This document shows positions 62,411-64,000 of a stretch of 64,000 nucleotides of DNA, in pieces. The notes beneath the pieces were generated by a model. The model saw only the letters and a list, made by a program, of their open reading frames with translations. It did no database searches and was not told the DNA's origin. The position numbers and the translations under genes were made by a program. How positions within the stretch are numbered: the first letter of the stretch is position 1; each line of letters starts with the position of its first letter. The DNA comes from Atherix ibis (lineage: Eukaryota; Arthropoda; Insecta; Diptera; Athericidae): NCBI GenBank assembly GCA_958298945.1, contig OY282609.1, positions 44,545,393 through 44,609,392 on the forward strand, written 5' to 3'.

Positions 62411-64000
62411 ATATACTACTTCATATTCCTCTTAAATATACTACTTCATATTCCTCTTAAATATACTACTTCATATTCCTCTTAAGCATACTACTTCATA
62501 TTCCTCTTAAACATACTACTTCATATTCCTCTTAAACATACTACTTCATATTCCTCTTAAACATACTACTTCATATTCCTCTTAAACATATTACTTCATA
62601 TTCCTCTTAAACACACTACTTCATATTCCTCTTAAATATACTACTTCATATTCCTCTTAAACATACTACTTCATATTCCTCTTAAGCATACTACTTCATA
62701 TTCCTCTTAAATATACTACTTCATATTCCTCTTAAACATACTACTTCATATTCCTCTTAAACATACTACTTCATATTCCTCTTAAACATACTACTTCATA
62801 TTCCTCTTAAACAAACTACTTCATATTCGTCTTAAACATACTACTTCATATTCCTCTTAAACATACTACTTCATATTCCTCTTAAACATACTTTTTCATA
62901 TTCCTCTTAAATATACTACTTCATATATCTCTTAAACGTACTACTTCATATTCATCTTAAACATACTACTTCATATTCCTCTTAAACATACTACTTCTTA
63001 TATCCCTTAAACATACTACTTCATATTCCACTTAAATATACTACTTCATATTCCTCTTAAACATACTACTTCATATTCCTCTTAAATATACTACTTCATA
63101 TTCCTCTTAAATATACTACTTCATATTCCTCTTAAATATACTACTTCATATTCCTCTTAAACATACTACTTTATATTCCTCTTAAATATACTACTTCATA
63201 TTCCTCTTAAATATACTACTTCATATTCCTCTTAAACATACTACTTCATATTCCTCTTAAACGTACTACTTCATATTCCTCTTAAACATACTGCTTCATA
63301 TTCCTCTTAAACATACTACTTCATATTCCTCTTAAATATACTACTTCATATTCCTCTTAAATATACTACTTCATATTCCTCTTAAACATACTACTTCATA
63401 TTCCTCTTAAACATAATACTTTATATTCCTCTTAAACATACTACTTCATATTCCTCTTAAACATACTATTTCATATTCGTCTTAAACATACTACTTCATA
63501 TTCCTCTTAAACATACTACTTCATATTCCTCTTAAACATACTTTTTCATTTTCCTCTTAAATATACTACTTCATATATCTCTTTAACATACTACTTCATA
63601 TTCATCTTAAACATACTACTTCATATTCCTCTTAAATATACTACTTCATATTCCTCTTAAACATACTACTTCATATTCCTCTTACACATACTACTTCATA
63701 TTCCTCTTAAACATACTGCTTCATATTCCTCTTAAACATACAACTTCATATTCCTCTTAAATATACTACTTCATATTCCTCTTAAATATCGTACTTCATA
63801 TTCCTCTTAAACATACTACTTCATATTCCTCTTAAACATACTACTTCATATTCTTCTTAAACATACTACTTCATATTCCTCTTAAACATACTACTTCATA
63901 TTCGTCTTAAACATACTACTTCATATTCCTCTTAAACATACTACTTCATATTCCTCTTAAACATACTTTTTCATATTCCTCTTAAATTTACTACTTCATA

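Larger units (their letters stand above)
41781..64000 (-). repeat. 25-bp satellite array, right arm (inverted; C-rich strand on +)
   Basis: About 890 copies of the same monomer lie here in reverse-complement orientation. A clean copy is at 42726-42750, and the + strand words are TTCCTCTTAA, ACATACTACT and TCATA. The + strand consensus has no G. Recurrent variants include TTCCACTTAAA, CTTAAACAAAC, CATATATCTC, TTCGTATTCC, CTTAAGCATAC and CTCCATATT. TAA occurs once per monomer on the + strand, so each frame closes every 75 bp. Monomer register is almost perfect: marker offsets between 41976 and 49701 are exact multiples of 25. The few net indels fall near 51.1 kb and in 54.7-56.0 kb. No gene, RNA or mobile element is visible, and the array continues past the right edge. 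The arm uses a different set of variant monomers and higher-order units from the left arm. Confidence 0.98.
58640..64000 (-). repeat. 3150-bp tandem pair (126 monomers), running off the window
   Basis: From the CTACTGCATA monomer (58641/61791) to the window edge, variants repeat at exactly 3150 bp: CTGAAACATAC 58781/61931, TTCCCTTTAA 59251/62401, TCTTATATCCC near 59.85/63.00 kb, CTTTTTCAT near 60.39/63.54 kb. Copy 1 is about 58.64-61.79 kb. Copy 2 is incomplete here because the window ends at the equivalent of 60.85 kb. Confidence 0.85.

Noticed and set aside
1..64000. A Shine-Dalgarno-like AGAGGA followed by ATG in nearly every monomer
   Set aside because: The ATG is followed by AAG and then TAG in the consensus, which gives a two-codon frame repeated some 2,500 times. 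It is a chance property of the monomer.
1..64000. Short open frames on both strands
   Set aside because: TAA, TAG and TGA in a 25-bp unit close every frame within 75 bp in the consensus. Longer frames arise only where point changes remove a stop, and they encode shifted translations of the repeat.
1..64000. CRISPR array
   Set aside because: Repeats are contiguous, there are no unique spacers, thousands of copies are present, the monomers vary, and no cas genes are seen.
1..64000. Telomeric repeat array
   Set aside because: The monomer is 25 bp and does not contain tandem TTAGGG, TTAGG, TTTAGGG or similar units. TTTAAGAGG only resembles them. The orientation switch also argues against a chromosome end.
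1..64000. TATA-box-like TATATTTAAG in many monomers
   Set aside because: The motif is a common variant of the monomer itself and occurs without any gene downstream. Satellite transcription is possible, but the sequence gives no specific promoter.
1..64000. Naming the species or a known satellite family
   Set aside because: There is no flanking unique DNA, and I do not recognise the monomer. A database search with the monomer at 1175-1199 would decide it.

Overview
The whole window is one block of tandem satellite DNA with no gene in it. The unit is a 25-bp monomer (a clean copy lies at 1175-1199). It is AT-rich, about 28% GC in consensus, and on its G-rich strand the consensus contains no cytosine. 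About 2,560 monomers sit head to tail without spacers. Arrays of this size, with nested multi-kilobase higher-order repeats, point to eukaryotic constitutive heterochromatin (centromeric, pericentromeric, subtelomeric or a knob). No unique sequence, transposon or gene is present to name the lineage, and I do not recognise the monomer as that of a particular species.

The window has two arms of opposite orientation. The left arm (1-41782) carries the G-rich strand as the + strand. At 41780/41781 the array flips in mid-monomer, and the right arm (41781-64000) carries the complement as the + strand. The arms meet in a near-perfect short palindrome with 2 bp shared between them. They are not mirror images: each has its own set of variant monomers, so a simple fold-back read artefact does not explain the join. 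The stretches beside the junction, about 40.86-41.78 kb and 41.78-41.97 kb, hold the least ordered monomers of the window.

The left arm is built from higher-order units, mostly 2.4-3.8 kb, with shorter deleted units of 1373 and 1524 bp. They can be traced by rare inherited monomer variants: AACATGAAGTGG, AGGAAGTAATATGTC, and a 24-bp monomer containing GAATTATATG. Younger duplications lie on top of these, with offsets of 2350, 1524, 674 (twice), 324, 1025 and 2900/2950 bp. The right arm has other units: a 375-bp pair, a 625-bp pair, a 2475-bp offset with a nested 975-bp copy, and a 3150-bp pair. A conserved cassette of about 0.48 kb is found there at least five times.

Nearly every offset is a multiple of 25 bp, or misses one by the number of 24- or 26-bp monomers it spans. 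This is what unequal exchange or gene conversion in monomer register would leave. In the consensus every reading frame is closed within 75 bp on both strands, so no coding region is supported. I saw no RNA gene, mobile element, CRISPR array or telomeric repeat. The regulatory-looking motifs (TATA-like, Shine-Dalgarno-like) are parts of the monomer.
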